Positions 33,962-43,314 of a DNA stretch of 64,000 nucleotides are shown here, piece by piece. This stretch comes from Stappia indica (GTDB lineage: Bacteria > Pseudomonadota > Alphaproteobacteria > Rhizobiales > Stappiaceae): positions 372,001 to 436,000 of the forward strand of contig NZ_MBQE01000004.1 of NCBI RefSeq assembly GCF_001696535.1, given 5' to 3'. The translations under genes were made by a program, and so were the position numbers. The notes beneath the pieces are model-generated. The model had not been told where the DNA came from. It was given only the letters and a program-made list of their open reading frames with translations, and ran no database searches. The first letter of the stretch is position 1. Every line of letters starts with the position of its first letter.

Positions 33962-36523
33962 ATGTCGGCGTTCCCGGACAAGGCTCAAATCGTCATCGTC
34001 GGCCTCGGCGGCATCGTCGGTGCCTCCGTGGCGCATCATCTGCTGGAGCGCGGCTGGACCGATGTCGTGGGCATCGACAAGTCCGGCATCCCCACCGATA
34101 TCGGCTCGACGGCCCATGCCTCCGACTTCTGCTACACGACCAGCCACGACTACCTGTCGGTCTGGACGACGCAGTATTCCATCGATTTCTTCGAGAAGAT
34201 GGGCCACTACGCGCGCATCGGCGGGCTGGAAGTGGCGCGCACCGGCGACGACAGCTGGATGGAGGAGATCCGGCGAAAGGCAAGCTCCGCCAAGGCCTTC
34301 GGCACCCGCGCCCATCTGGTGACGCCGGCCGAGATCAAGCAGAAGTTCCCCCTGATCGAGGAGGACATGGTCCAGGGCGGGCTGTTCGATCCGGATGCGG
34401 GCCTTGTCGTGCCGCGCTCACAGACGGTCGCCGGCAAGCTGGTCGACGAGGGCGAGAAGACCGGCCGGCTGAAGGCCTTCGCCAACACGCCGGCGCAGTC
34501 GCTGATTGTCGAGGACGGGCGGATCGCCGGCGTCGTCACCCATCGCGGCACGATCCGCGCCGACCACGTCATCGTCTGCGCGGGCCTGTGGGGCCGGCTG
34601 ATCGCCGAGATGGTCGGCGAGGACCTGCCCGTCATGCCGGTCGACCATCCGCTGACCTTCTTCGGGCCCTATACCGAGTTCGAGGGCACCGGCAAGGAGA
34701 TCGGCTACCCCCTGCTGCGCGACCAGGGCAACTCCGCCTACATGCGCGACACGGGCGACCCGAAGACCACCGAGGGCGGCCAGATCGAGTGGGGCTATTA
34801 CGAGACCGACGAGCCGCGCCTGTGCCACCCGCGCGAGCTGCTGGAAAAGCACGAGGCGCGCCTGTCGCCCTCGCAGCGCGACCTGGAGATGGAGCAGGTG
34901 ATCGGCCCGCTGGAGCGGGCGATGGAGCTGACGCCGATCCTCGGCGAGCTCGGCTACAACGAGAGCCACTCGTTCAACGGGCTGCTGCAGGTCTCCGCCG
35001 CCGGCGGGCCGTCCTGCGGCGAGAGCCAGAAGGTGCGCGGCCTGTGGTACTGCGTCGCGATCTGGGTGAAGGACGGGCCGGGCTACGGCAAGCTGATCGC
35101 CGACTGGATCACCGACGGGCGCACCGGCATCGACCACGCCTCCATCGACTACTCCCGCTTCTACGGGCACCAGCTTACCGAGGATTTCATCGAGGGACGC
35201 TGCTATGAGGCGGCGCAGAAGATCTACTTCCCCGCGATCCATCCGCGGGAGCCCTACGCGACCGGGCGGAACGTCAAGCGCTCGCCATTCCATGAGCGCG
35301 AGGTGGAGCTCGGCGGCCACTTCATGGAGCTCGGCGGCTGGGAGCGCGCCCATGGCTACGCGGCCAACGAGCACCTGCTCGAGAAATACGGCGACCGCGT
35401 GCCCGAGCGGCAGAACGAGTGGGACAACAGGCACTTCTGGCGGGTGTCGAATGCCGAGCACCTCGCCATGAGCGAGGATTGCGCGCTGATCAATCTCTCG
35501 CATTTCTACATGTTCGAGGTCGAGGGCCCGGATCATGTGGAGCTGCTGGAATGGCTCTGCGCGGCGAAGATCGGCGGCGACGGCAATATCGGCAAGGGCA
35601 TCTACACCCACTTCCTCGACGACGAGGGCATGGTGCGGGCGGACCTGACCGTGATCCGGATGGCCGACCGCTGCCGCATCATCGACGGCGCCGATGCCGG
35701 CCCGCGCGACCTCCACTATGTCCGAAGGACGGCGCAGGACCGCGGGCTCGACGTGACGGTGACCGATGTCAGCGAGCGCTACACGACCATCGGCATCTGG
35801 GGCCCGAATGCGCGCGAAAAGCTGAAGCAGGCGGTCGCGGACCCGGCCGGCCTCGATCCGGAAAACTTCCCCTTCGCGGCGATCCGCGAGATCGAGATCG
35901 CCGGGCGCAAGGTGACGGCGCTGCGCCTCTCCTATGTCGGCGAGCAGGGCTGGGAACTGCACATGCCTTTCGAGGACGGGCTGGCCGTCTGGGACGCGCT
36001 GCGGGCGCTCGGCATCATGGCGGCGGGCGTGGAGACCTACGCCAATTCGCGGCGGATGGAGAAGTCGCTGCGCCTGCAGAACGCCGACCTGCTGACCCAG
36101 TACAACCTCTACGAGGCGGATCTTGCCCGGCCGAAGGTCAAGGAGGCCGACTTCCGCGGCAAGGCGAAGCACCTGGAATACCGGGCGCGCGAGCACCAGC
36201 CGGCGATGCTGTGCACGCTGGTGATGACCGACAATGTGGATGCGAGCGGCACGCCGCGCTATCCGGTCGGCACGCTGCCGGTGATCGATCCGGCGACCGG
36301 CAAGACCCTGGTCGATGCGCTGGGCCGGCTCTCCTACACGACGTCGATCGCGTTTGGCCCGACCGTGGGCAAGAACATCGCGCTCGCCTACCTGCCGTAC
36401 GAGTATGCCAGGCTGGGTCAGAAGCTCAGCGTGGAGTATTTCTCTGAAAGCTACCCGGTCGAGGTCGCAGGCGTCGGCTATGCGCCGCTCTACGACCCGC
36501 AGAACCTGAAGCCGCGGAGTTGA
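33962..36523 (+). CDS. Dimethylglycine dehydrogenase-like flavoprotein
   Basis: 853 residues, the DMGDH/sarcosine dehydrogenase architecture. An N-terminal FAD-dependent amine oxidase domain (QIVIVGLGGIVGASVAHHLL) is followed by the STAHAS segment, whose His matches the covalent-flavin position of DMGDH. The middle FAO_M domain is followed by a C-terminal GcvT/GcvT_C pair (from about residue 470 to the end, including SYVGEQGWELHMPF) that binds tetrahydrofolate. It likely oxidises a tertiary methylamine such as dimethylglycine to sarcosine and methylene-THF. GGGTGG precedes the ATG at 33962. Confidence 0.88.
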   Translation: MSAFPDKAQIVIVGLGGIVGASVAHHLLERGWTDVVGIDKSGIPTDIGSTAHASDFCYTTSHDYLSVWTTQYSIDFFEKMGHYARIGGLEVARTGDDSWMEEIRRKASSAKAFGTRAHLVTPAEIKQKFPLIEEDMVQGGLFDPDAGLVVPRSQTVAGKLVDEGEKTGRLKAFANTPAQSLIVEDGRIAGVVTHRGTIRADHVIVCAGLWGRLIAEMVGEDLPVMPVDHPLTFFGPYTEFEGTGKEIGYPLLRDQGNSAYMRDTGDPKTTEGGQIEWGYYETDEPRLCHPRELLEKHEARLSPSQRDLEMEQVIGPLERAMELTPILGELGYNESHSFNGLLQVSAAGGPSCGESQKVRGLWYCVAIWVKDGPGYGKLIADWITDGRTGIDHASIDYSRFYGHQLTEDFIEGRCYEAAQKIYFPAIHPREPYATGRNVKRSPFHEREVELGGHFMELGGWERAHGYAANEHLLEKYGDRVPERQNEWDNRHFWRVSNAEHLAMSEDCALINLSHFYMFEVEGPDHVELLEWLCAAKIGGDGNIGKGIYTHFLDDEGMVRADLTVIRMADRCRIIDGADAGPRDLHYVRRTAQDRGLDVTVTDVSERYTTIGIWGPNAREKLKQAVADPAGLDPENFPFAAIREIEIAGRKVTALRLSYVGEQGWELHMPFEDGLAVWDALRALGIMAAGVETYANSRRMEKSLRLQNADLLTQYNLYEADLARPKVKEADFRGKAKHLEYRAREHQPAMLCTLVMTDNVDASGTPRYPVGTLPVIDPATGKTLVDALGRLSYTTSIAFGPTVGKNIALAYLPYEYARLGQKLSVEYFSESYPVEVAGVGYAPLYDPQNLKPRS

Positions 36524-36556
36524 GGACGCGGGTCCGCGCTCCCACGGCCTATCGGG

Positions 36557-36595
36557 CGTCATCCCGGCCGCGGCTTAGCCTTGCCCGGGATGACG
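36557..36595. repeat. Hairpin repeat CGTCATCCCGG ... CCGGGATGACG
   Basis: Eleven-base perfect inverted arms (36557-36567 and 36585-36595) with a 17-nt loop, then AAAAC. It has the look of the short dispersed palindromes common between genes in alphaproteobacteria, and may terminate the DMGDH-like transcript. Confidence 0.55.
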
Positions 36596-36708
36596 AAAAC
36601 AGTCGCCGGGGCGCGCCGCAGAGGTACGTTGATGCGAGGCCGAAAACAGACGCAGCGCGGTAAACTTGGCGCAACAGCAACACGCCATGACGGCAACAGG
36701 GCAGAACC

Positions 36709-37722
36709 ATGAGCAAGCTTGACGAACTCCTCGCGAAAAAGGGCACGCTGCTTGCCGACGGCGCGACGGGCACCAACCTCTTCGACATGGGGCTGACCTC
36801 CGGCGATCCGCCGGAGGAGTGGAACGTCACCCAGCCGGAGAAGATCCGCACCCTGCACCGCAAGTTCGTGGAAGCCGGCGCCGATATCATCCTGACCAAC
36901 ACGTTCGGCGCCAACCGCCATCGGCTGAAGCTGCACAAGCTGGAGGGGCGCGTGCACGAGCTGAACAAGGCGGCGGCGGAGCTGGCCCGCGAGGTGGCGG
37001 CGGAGGCCGGGCGCGAGGTGATCGTCGGCGGTTCCATCGGTCCGACGGGCGAGCTGTTCGCTCCGCTCGGCGCGCTCACTTACGAGGAGGCGGTCGAGGC
37101 CTTCGCCGAGCAGGCGGAAGGGCTGAAGGCGGGCGGCGCCGATGTCGCCTGGATCGAGACCATGTCGGCGCCGGAGGAAATGCGCGCGGCAGCCGAAGCC
37201 GCCGCCAGGGTCGGCATGCCCTTCGTGGTGACCGCAAGCTTCGACACGGCGGGGCGCACGATGATGGGCCTGCCGCCGAGCGGCCTGGGCGATCTTGCCG
37301 GCGAGTTCGCCTGCGCGCCCGTCGCCTACGGGTCGAATTGCGGCGTCGGCGCGTCGGACCTTCTCGCCGCCGTGCTGGAGATCACCCGCGACCATCCGGA
37401 CGCCATCGTCATCGCCAAGGCGAATTGCGGCATCCCGGTCATTCGCGGCGACGAGGTGGTCTATACCGGCACGCCGGAGCTGATGGCCGACTACGCGCGG
37501 CTGGCGGTTGATGCCGGCGCCCGCATCATCGGCGGTTGCTGCGGCACGTCCTACGCTCACCTTGCGGCGATGCGCCAGGCGCTCGACGGGTACGAGAAGG
37601 GCACGCGCCCGAGCGTCGAGGAGGTCGTCGCCCGCATCGGCCCGCTGGTCTCCCCGCCGGCAGCTGCTCCCACCGACGGCGGCGACGGCGAGGGCGGCAG
37701 GCGGCGGCGCAGAAGGGGCTAA
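36709..37722 (+). CDS. bmt: Homocysteine S-methyltransferase (Bmt/MetH homocysteine-module type)
   Basis: 337 residues with one S-methyl-trans domain. Zinc ligands are Cys211 (GSNCGVG) and Cys277/Cys278 (GGCCGT), which activate homocysteine. Two roles fit: betaine:homocysteine methyltransferase as in rhizobia (glycine betaine as donor), or the homocysteine module of a split cobalamin-dependent methionine synthase, since the folate, corrinoid and activation modules are encoded at 42358, 46320 and 40286. The C-terminus (residues 324-337, GGDGEGGRRRRRRG) is an unusual acidic-then-arginine tail shared with the activator protein. Confidence 0.85.
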   Translation: MSKLDELLAKKGTLLADGATGTNLFDMGLTSGDPPEEWNVTQPEKIRTLHRKFVEAGADIILTNTFGANRHRLKLHKLEGRVHELNKAAAELAREVAAEAGREVIVGGSIGPTGELFAPLGALTYEEAVEAFAEQAEGLKAGGADVAWIETMSAPEEMRAAAEAAARVGMPFVVTASFDTAGRTMMGLPPSGLGDLAGEFACAPVAYGSNCGVGASDLLAAVLEITRDHPDAIVIAKANCGIPVIRGDEVVYTGTPELMADYARLAVDAGARIIGGCCGTSYAHLAAMRQALDGYEKGTRPSVEEVVARIGPLVSPPAAAPTDGGDGEGGRRRRRRG

Positions 37723-37819
37723 GCGGCAAGCGGGCAGGGCTGCTCGGGACTGGACTTGTGCCGGACGGCCGGTCTCCGCCAATATGGCGGGGAGGCAAGA
37801 ACGGGCCGGGGAGGGCACT

Positions 37820-38581
37820 GTGACACCAGCCTATCGTTTCGCGGCAGCCATGATCGGCGGTGGGATACTCGCAACGGGCGCCGGCGCCGCCATGGCGCAG
37901 GACGCCTTGCCGCCGCAGTTCCTGGGCCTGTGGCAGGTGGTGCAGCCGGGCCAAACGCCCTCGTGCTCGCCGGCCGACGCCGATATCAGGATGCAGGTGT
38001 TTCGCGACCGGACCGTATTCCACGAGGGCAAGTGCGAGTTCGTCTCGGTGAGGGCGAATGCCGACAGGACGAAAGCCGAGATCGAGCTGTCCTGCCGGGG
38101 TGAAGGCGAGGAATGGCGGGACCGCCAGGCCTGGACCTGGCGAAAGACGGAGACCGGCGCGGTGCTCGACCTCGACTGGCTCGACCGCGATCTTTCGACC
38201 GTCCATTACGCCCCGTGCCGGGCCGATGCGTCGGCCGCCGCCGCGCCGGCTCTACCTGCCGGGGCCTGCTACGACGACGGCTCCTCGTCGCTGAGGGTCA
38301 AAATGGTCTCGGCCTCGCAGGCGGAGATCGTGGTGAGCTCGGTGCAGAGCCGGGGCGCGCATATGTGCAATCTCAGCGGCATGGCGGAAGCGATGTCCGG
38401 CGGGTGGCGCTACACCGAAAGGATCGACGGTGTCGGGGACTGCCAGCTGGATATCCTGATCGGCGAGGACCGCAGCGTCCGCATGGTTGACCGCGACTGG
38501 ACCTGCAAGGCGTATTACTGCGGCGCCCGCGCCGCCTTCGACCATATCGAGTTCGCGCCTTCTTCCGAACGCGGGTGTTGA
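37820..38581 (+). CDS. Secreted Cys-rich protein of unknown function
   Basis: 253 residues from a GTG start at 37820, chosen because GGGGAGGG lies five to twelve bases upstream and the N-terminus then forms a signal peptide (FAAAMIGGGILATGAGAAMA, cleavage before QDALPP). The mature protein has two related halves, each with several Cys and Trp (GLWQVVQPGQTPSC, then DRDWTCKAYYCGA), suggesting disulfides in the periplasm. I do not recognise the family. It stands alone between bmt and a minus-strand kinase-like gene. Confidence 0.65.
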   Translation: MTPAYRFAAAMIGGGILATGAGAAMAQDALPPQFLGLWQVVQPGQTPSCSPADADIRMQVFRDRTVFHEGKCEFVSVRANADRTKAEIELSCRGEGEEWRDRQAWTWRKTETGAVLDLDWLDRDLSTVHYAPCRADASAAAAPALPAGACYDDGSSSLRVKMVSASQAEIVVSSVQSRGAHMCNLSGMAEAMSGGWRYTERIDGVGDCQLDILIGEDRSVRMVDRDWTCKAYYCGARAAFDHIEFAPSSERGC

Positions 38582-38591
38582 GGTTCAGCTC

Positions 38592-39155
38592 TCACCCCTC
38601 AAGCTGCTCCACCACCCGCTCGACGAGTTCCTCAATCGGGCGGCTGCCGTCGAGGCGCAGGACGGGGGCGGTTTGGGCGGCGAGCCAGTCCTCGTGGCGG
38701 GCGCGGTTGCGGCCGGAAAAGCCGGGCGAGTCGTACCCGGCGGCCCATGCGGCAAACGCGGTGTGGATCTCGTGCATGTCGCCGCCCGGATCGATGCGGG
38801 TGCCGTAGCGCTGGCGCTCGCGCGCCATCAGGCGCTCCAGCCGCAGCGGCGTCGGCGTCGCCACGAAGACGATGAGGTCGACCTCCTCGATCAGGGCATC
38901 GCCCCAGCCGTCGAACGAGCCGGTCAGCACCCAGCCGCGGCCCTTGGCCTGCTCGACTTCCGCCATGTCGGCGGCGATCAGGCGCACGCGGTCCTGCGGC
39001 GGGCGCTTCTGCGTGAAGGGCGGATCGGTCGGCAGCCAGTAATAGTCGTCGACATCGAACTGCGGCACGCCGAGACGGGCGGCGAGTGCCGCGCCGAGCG
39101 TGGTGACGCCGGCGCAGGAGGCGCCGGTGATGTAGATGCGGGCTGAACGGGTCAT
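38592..39155 (-). CDS. P-loop NTPase of the adenylate-kinase-like group with altered Walker A
   Basis: 187 residues. The N-terminal beta strand and loop read ARIYITGASCAGVTTLG, in which the usual Walker A Lys is replaced (GxxxxGVTT). Families with GASGSGTTT-type loops lacking the Lys are known among AAA/kinase-like proteins. Later features fit a nucleoside/sugar-kinase-like fold: FDVDDYYWLPTDPPF, GSFDGWGD and the basic lid region ARERQRYGTR. The substrate is unknown. It ends 10 bp from the convergent upstream gene. Confidence 0.7.
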   Translation of the reverse strand: MTRSARIYITGASCAGVTTLGAALAARLGVPQFDVDDYYWLPTDPPFTQKRPPQDRVRLIAADMAEVEQAKGRGWVLTGSFDGWGDALIEEVDLIVFVATPTPLRLERLMARERQRYGTRIDPGGDMHEIHTAFAAWAAGYDSPGFSGRNRARHEDWLAAQTAPVLRLDGSRPIEELVERVVEQLEG

Positions 39156-39352
39156 GCGGCGATCCTAGGACTGTGCTGCACGGGGTGCCAGTGCAACCGA
39201 CAGGAGCGGGCGCATCGGCAGTGGACGACTGGGGACGGGCACCGGAAAGGCCGGCAAGCCTTGCTCCGGCGGACGAGAATGCCGGTCTGCCTGTTCCTCC
39301 GATCACGAGACTGTGCGCTGGCGTTGCCCCGATCTTCCGCTAGGCTTTCGCA

Positions 39353-40276
39353 ATGAGGTGGAGAGCAGGCACCGTTGTCCGGTCGATACCTGCCGCGGCG
39401 CTGGTGCTGGCCGCGGGGCTGGCGCTCGCCGCTCAGGAGCCCGCCAGGGCGCAATCCGCGCAGGCGGCCGGCGAGCATGTCGATGTCGCTCTGGTGCTGG
39501 CCATCGACGTGTCGCGCTCCATGTCGCGCGATGAACTGGCGATCCAGCGCAGGGGCTATGCGGAGGCGATTGCCAGCCGCGAGGTTCTGCAGGCGATCGA
39601 CTACGGCCCGCACGGGCGGATTGGCCTCGCCATCTTCGAATGGGCCGGCGATTTCCACGCCCGGGAGCTGCTGCCCTGGACGATCATCGAGAGCGAGGCG
39701 GACGCGCAAGCCGTCGCGGCCCGGCTGCTGGAAGGCGAGAGCATCGGCCAGAGCCGCACCTCGATCTCCGGCGCGCTGCTGCGCGGCATGGCCTTGCTGG
39801 AGGCGGTGCCCTACCAGGCGGAGCGGCGGGTGATCGACGTGTCCGGCGACGGGCCGAACAACCAGGGCCAGCCGGTGACCGGGCTGCGCGATGCGGCGGT
39901 GGACCGGGGCATCACCATCAATGGCTTGCCGCTGATGACGAGCGACGGCTTCGCCCAGTATTTCGGCATTTCCGATCTCGACGAGTATTACCGGCGCTGC
40001 GTGATCGGCGGGCCGGGCGCCTTCGTCGTGCCGGTGCACGAGTGGACCGAGTTTCCCGAGGCGGTGCGGCGCAAGCTGGTGATGGAGATCGGCGGACTGG
40101 CGCCGCCCGATGATCCTCGGCGCGATCCATGGCTCGATCTCTGGCAGCACCCGCTGCAGGACGCCCGCCCGCCGGTGGTGCCGGCGCAGTTCGCCGCCGC
40201 CGAGCCCTACGACTGCCTGGTCGGCGAGAAGATGTGGCGCAACCGCCGGGATCTCTTTTACGACGGCGGCAGATAG
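39353..40276 (+). CDS. DUF1194 secreted von Willebrand factor A-like protein
   Basis: 307 residues. An N-terminal signal or anchor (VVRSIPAAALVLAAGLALAA) is followed by a vWA-like domain with the metal-site motif DVSRSMS (DxSxS) in VDVALVLAIDVSRSM and the DUF1194 sequence RVIDVSGDGPNNQG. The domain probably binds a protein partner through a Mg2+ ion in the periplasm. It converges with the corrinoid-activator gene, nine bases between stops. The biological role of DUF1194 is not established. Confidence 0.85.
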   Translation: MRWRAGTVVRSIPAAALVLAAGLALAAQEPARAQSAQAAGEHVDVALVLAIDVSRSMSRDELAIQRRGYAEAIASREVLQAIDYGPHGRIGLAIFEWAGDFHARELLPWTIIESEADAQAVAARLLEGESIGQSRTSISGALLRGMALLEAVPYQAERRVIDVSGDGPNNQGQPVTGLRDAAVDRGITINGLPLMTSDGFAQYFGISDLDEYYRRCVIGGPGAFVVPVHEWTEFPEAVRRKLVMEIGGLAPPDDPRRDPWLDLWQHPLQDARPPVVPAQFAAAEPYDCLVGEKMWRNRRDLFYDGGR

Positions 40277-40285
40277 GCGAGGGCT

Positions 40286-42325
40286 CTAGCCCCGCCGCCG
40301 TCGCCTGCGACGACCGCCGTCGCCGTCTTCCTCCGAGCCTTCGCTCGCCGCGCGGGGTTCGGGCAGCGTCACCGCCTCGCGCAGCTTGACGAAGGGATCC
40401 ACCTTGTTGGGGATCGCCATCGCGTTAACGAAATGCTCCTGGAAGCGCGGCTCCAGAGCGGTCTCGATCTTCTCGATCTCGCGCACGACGCGCTCCACCG
40501 TGCGCCGCTCGCCGCGATTGACCAGCGCCATGCGCGCGCCCGTGCCGGCGGCATTGCCGACGCTGGAGACATGGGCAAGATCGCAATCGGGGATCAGCCC
40601 GAGGATCATCGCGTATTTCGTGTCGATGTAGCTGCCGAAGGCGCCGGCGAGGCGGATCCGCTCGATGGGAGGATTGCCGAGCTTGTCGGAGAGCAGCTGG
40701 ATGCCGGCATAGAGCGCGGCCTTGGCCAGCTGGATGGCGCGGATGTCGGTCTGGGTGATGGTCAGCTCGATGCCCTCGCTCGCCACCACATAGGCGAAGG
40801 TCCGCCCCTTTTGCACCACGCGCGGCGAGCGCTCGGCGAGCGCGCCGTCGATCAGCCCGTCCACGGTGATGACGCCGGCAAGGTACAATTCGGCGACCGC
40901 CTCGATGATGCCGGAGCCGCAAATGCCGGTGACGCCGACCTGGTCCTTCTTCTCCGCGAACTCCGGATCGTCCGACCATTCGTCGAGGCCGATCACCTTG
41001 AAGCGCGGCTCGAGCGTGACCGGATCGATGCGGATGCGCTCGATGGCGCCGGGCGCCGCGCGCTGGCCGCAGGAAATCTCAGCGCCCTCGAAGGCCGGGC
41101 CCGTGGGGGAACTGGCCGCCAGCAGCCGGTTGCGGTTGCCGAGCACGATCTCGGCATTGGTGCCGATGTCGACGACGAGCGTCAGGGCTTCGGCCTCGAA
41201 CGGGCGGGTGGAGAGCGTGGCGGCCGCGGCATCGGCGCCGACATGGCCGGCGATGCAGGGCAGGATATAGGCGCGCGCGCCGGGATTGAGCTCCAGCCCG
41301 AGCTCGGAAGCAGGGATATGCACGGCGCCCGACACGGCAAGGGCGAAGGGCGCGCCGCCCAGCTCCGTCGGATCGATGCCGAGGAACAGGTGGTGCATGA
41401 TCGGGTTGCCGACGAAGACGGCGTCCATGACGTCCTCGCGGGTCGCGCCGACATCATTGACCAGCTTGGCGACCAGCGCGTCGACGGCGGCGCGCACCGC
41501 CGCGACGAGATCGGGCAGGCGCGCCGGGTTCATCTGCACATAGGAGACGCGCGACATCAGGTCTTCGCCGAAGCGGATCTGCGGGTTCGAGGTGCCGGCG
41601 GAGGTGACCGTGCGCCCGTTGGCGAGATCGCAGAGATGCGCGGCGATGGTGGTGGAGCCGATATCGACGGCAAGGCCGTAGACGGTCGTCTTCTCGCCCG
41701 GCCACAGGGCGGTAACGCGCGGCGAGAAGCCGTCGTCCTGCCAGATGGCGGCGGTGACGCGCCAGTGGCCGGCGCGCAGCACCTTCTGAACCTTCGGCAA
41801 GAGCGGCGGGTCGAGGCTGAGGCCGGCAAGCCCGGAGGCTTCGGTAACGGCGGCGAGCAGCCGGTCGCCATCGCCCAGCGGCTGTTCCATGTCCGGCTCG
41901 CTGACCGTGACGGTGACGAGGCGGATGGCGCTGTCGGGGGCGACGGTGACATTCTCGGCGCGCTTGCGCACCACCTGGCGGTTGGTCTGCGCCTCCATCG
42001 GCACGTCGACGACCATGTCGCCGAGGATGGCCGCCTGGCAGGAGAGGCGCCGGCCTTCCGGGAGATTGCGCAGGGAGACGTAGCGCGCTTCCGCGTCGGT
42101 CACCGGGCCGAGATGATCCGCCGTGCTGACGATCTGCTCCTTGGCGAAGGCGCCTTCGGAGACGGAGACCTGGCAGCGGCCGCAGATGCCGCGCCCGCCG
42201 CAGACGGATTCCACGTAGACGCCGAGCGCGCGCGCGGCGTCCAGCAGCGGCGTGCCGAGCGGGAACGTGCCCCGCCGGCCGCTCGGCTGGAAAACAACCT
42301 TCGCCGTTTCGGGCGTCTCGCTCAT
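40286..42325 (-). CDS. Corrinoid activation ferredoxin (RACo type, DUF4445/ASKHA)
   Basis: 679 residues. The N-terminal [2Fe-2S] ferredoxin domain has Cys42, 48, 51 and 96 (CGGRGICGRC, then LSCQA). The middle and C-terminal ASKHA part (VYGLAVDIGSTTIAAHL) uses ATP to lower the potential barrier for reducing Co(II) to Co(I) in corrinoid proteins, as shown for RACo and RamA-like activators. It is the last gene of a PF13769-MTHFR-methyltransferase-activator operon. Its C-terminus is acidic followed by seven Arg and a Gly. It would reactivate the corrinoid protein encoded at 46320-47027. Start MSETPETAKVV chosen by similarity and GAGG upstream. Confidence 0.9.
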   Translation of the reverse strand: MSETPETAKVVFQPSGRRGTFPLGTPLLDAARALGVYVESVCGGRGICGRCQVSVSEGAFAKEQIVSTADHLGPVTDAEARYVSLRNLPEGRRLSCQAAILGDMVVDVPMEAQTNRQVVRKRAENVTVAPDSAIRLVTVTVSEPDMEQPLGDGDRLLAAVTEASGLAGLSLDPPLLPKVQKVLRAGHWRVTAAIWQDDGFSPRVTALWPGEKTTVYGLAVDIGSTTIAAHLCDLANGRTVTSAGTSNPQIRFGEDLMSRVSYVQMNPARLPDLVAAVRAAVDALVAKLVNDVGATREDVMDAVFVGNPIMHHLFLGIDPTELGGAPFALAVSGAVHIPASELGLELNPGARAYILPCIAGHVGADAAAATLSTRPFEAEALTLVVDIGTNAEIVLGNRNRLLAASSPTGPAFEGAEISCGQRAAPGAIERIRIDPVTLEPRFKVIGLDEWSDDPEFAEKKDQVGVTGICGSGIIEAVAELYLAGVITVDGLIDGALAERSPRVVQKGRTFAYVVASEGIELTITQTDIRAIQLAKAALYAGIQLLSDKLGNPPIERIRLAGAFGSYIDTKYAMILGLIPDCDLAHVSSVGNAAGTGARMALVNRGERRTVERVVREIEKIETALEPRFQEHFVNAMAIPNKVDPFVKLREAVTLPEPRAASEGSEEDGDGGRRRRRRRG

Positions 42326-42357
42326 GACTTCGCCCGTCCTCGCTGTCGCTCGTTGGT

Positions 42358-43314
42358 TCAAGCGCTGGCCCGCCGTCGTCCCTCGCGTCCGCCGCGCCGT
42401 CCCGATCCGCCGGAGGCAGAGGCGGGGGCGGCCGCCGGGCCGCCTTCCGCGCCCGGCTTGTAGTCGCGATAGGTCATGATCCAGTCGGAGCAGTTGGGAT
42501 CGTTGCCGGTCAGGACGTTGGCGGCGCGCACCGCCTCCATCTCCTGCGGGCGGCAGGGGTTCATGATGGCGCTGGTCATGCCGGCGCCGATCACCATCGG
42601 GATGAAGCCGGCATTGATGCCGTGCCGGTGGGGCAGGCCGAACGAGATGTTGGAGAGGCCGCAGGTGGTGTTGACCTTCAGCTCCTCGCGCAACCGACGG
42701 AGCAGGCGGAAGACCTGCTGGCCGGCGCTGCCCATGGCGCCGATCGGCATGACCAGCGGATCGACCACGATGTCGTGGGCGGGAATGCCGTAGTCGGCGG
42801 CGCGCTCGACGATCTTCTTCGCCACCGCAAAGCGCACGTCCGGGTCTTCGGAAATGCCGGTCTCGTCGTTGGAAATCGCGACGACCGGGACGTTGTATTT
42901 CTTCACGAGCGGCAGGATCGCCTCGAGCTTTTCCTCCTCGCCGGTGACCGAATTGACCAGCGGGCGGCCCTTGGCGACCTTGAGACCCGCCTCGATGGCG
43001 GCGGTGACCGAACTGTCGATGGACAGCGGCACGTCGACGAGGCTCTGGACGATCTCCAGCGTCCGGACCAGGAGCGGCGGCTCGGTCTCGTTCGGATTGA
43101 CGGCGGTGACGCCGGCATTGACGTCGAGCATGGTGGCGCCGGCGGCGACCTGCGCGAGCGCGTCCTTCTCCACGGTGGAGAAGTCGCCGGCGGTCATCTC
43201 GGCGGCGAGCTTCTTGCGGCCCGTCGGGTTGATCCGCTCGCCGATCACGCAGAACGGCTGGTCGAAGCCGATGACGATCTCGCGGGTGGCCGAGGCAACG
43301 ATGGTACGGGTCAT
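42358..43314 (-). CDS. Methyltetrahydrofolate:corrinoid methyltransferase
   Basis: 318 residues of a dihydropteroate-synthase-like TIM barrel, the AcsE/MtgA type and the folate module of methionine synthase. Folate-site segments include GERINPTGRKKL (about residues 25-36) and MLDVNAG. It moves a methyl group between methyl-THF and the cobalt of the corrinoid protein. The C-terminal 28 residues are low in complexity and basic (SGRRGGREGRRRASA at the end), not part of the barrel. It overlaps the MTHFR gene (ATGA) and is followed by the activator, so enzyme, supplier and activator are made together. Confidence 0.88.
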   Translation of the reverse strand: MTRTIVASATREIVIGFDQPFCVIGERINPTGRKKLAAEMTAGDFSTVEKDALAQVAAGATMLDVNAGVTAVNPNETEPPLLVRTLEIVQSLVDVPLSIDSSVTAAIEAGLKVAKGRPLVNSVTGEEEKLEAILPLVKKYNVPVVAISNDETGISEDPDVRFAVAKKIVERAADYGIPAHDIVVDPLVMPIGAMGSAGQQVFRLLRRLREELKVNTTCGLSNISFGLPHRHGINAGFIPMVIGAGMTSAIMNPCRPQEMEAVRAANVLTGNDPNCSDWIMTYRDYKPGAEGGPAAAPASASGGSGRRGGREGRRRASA

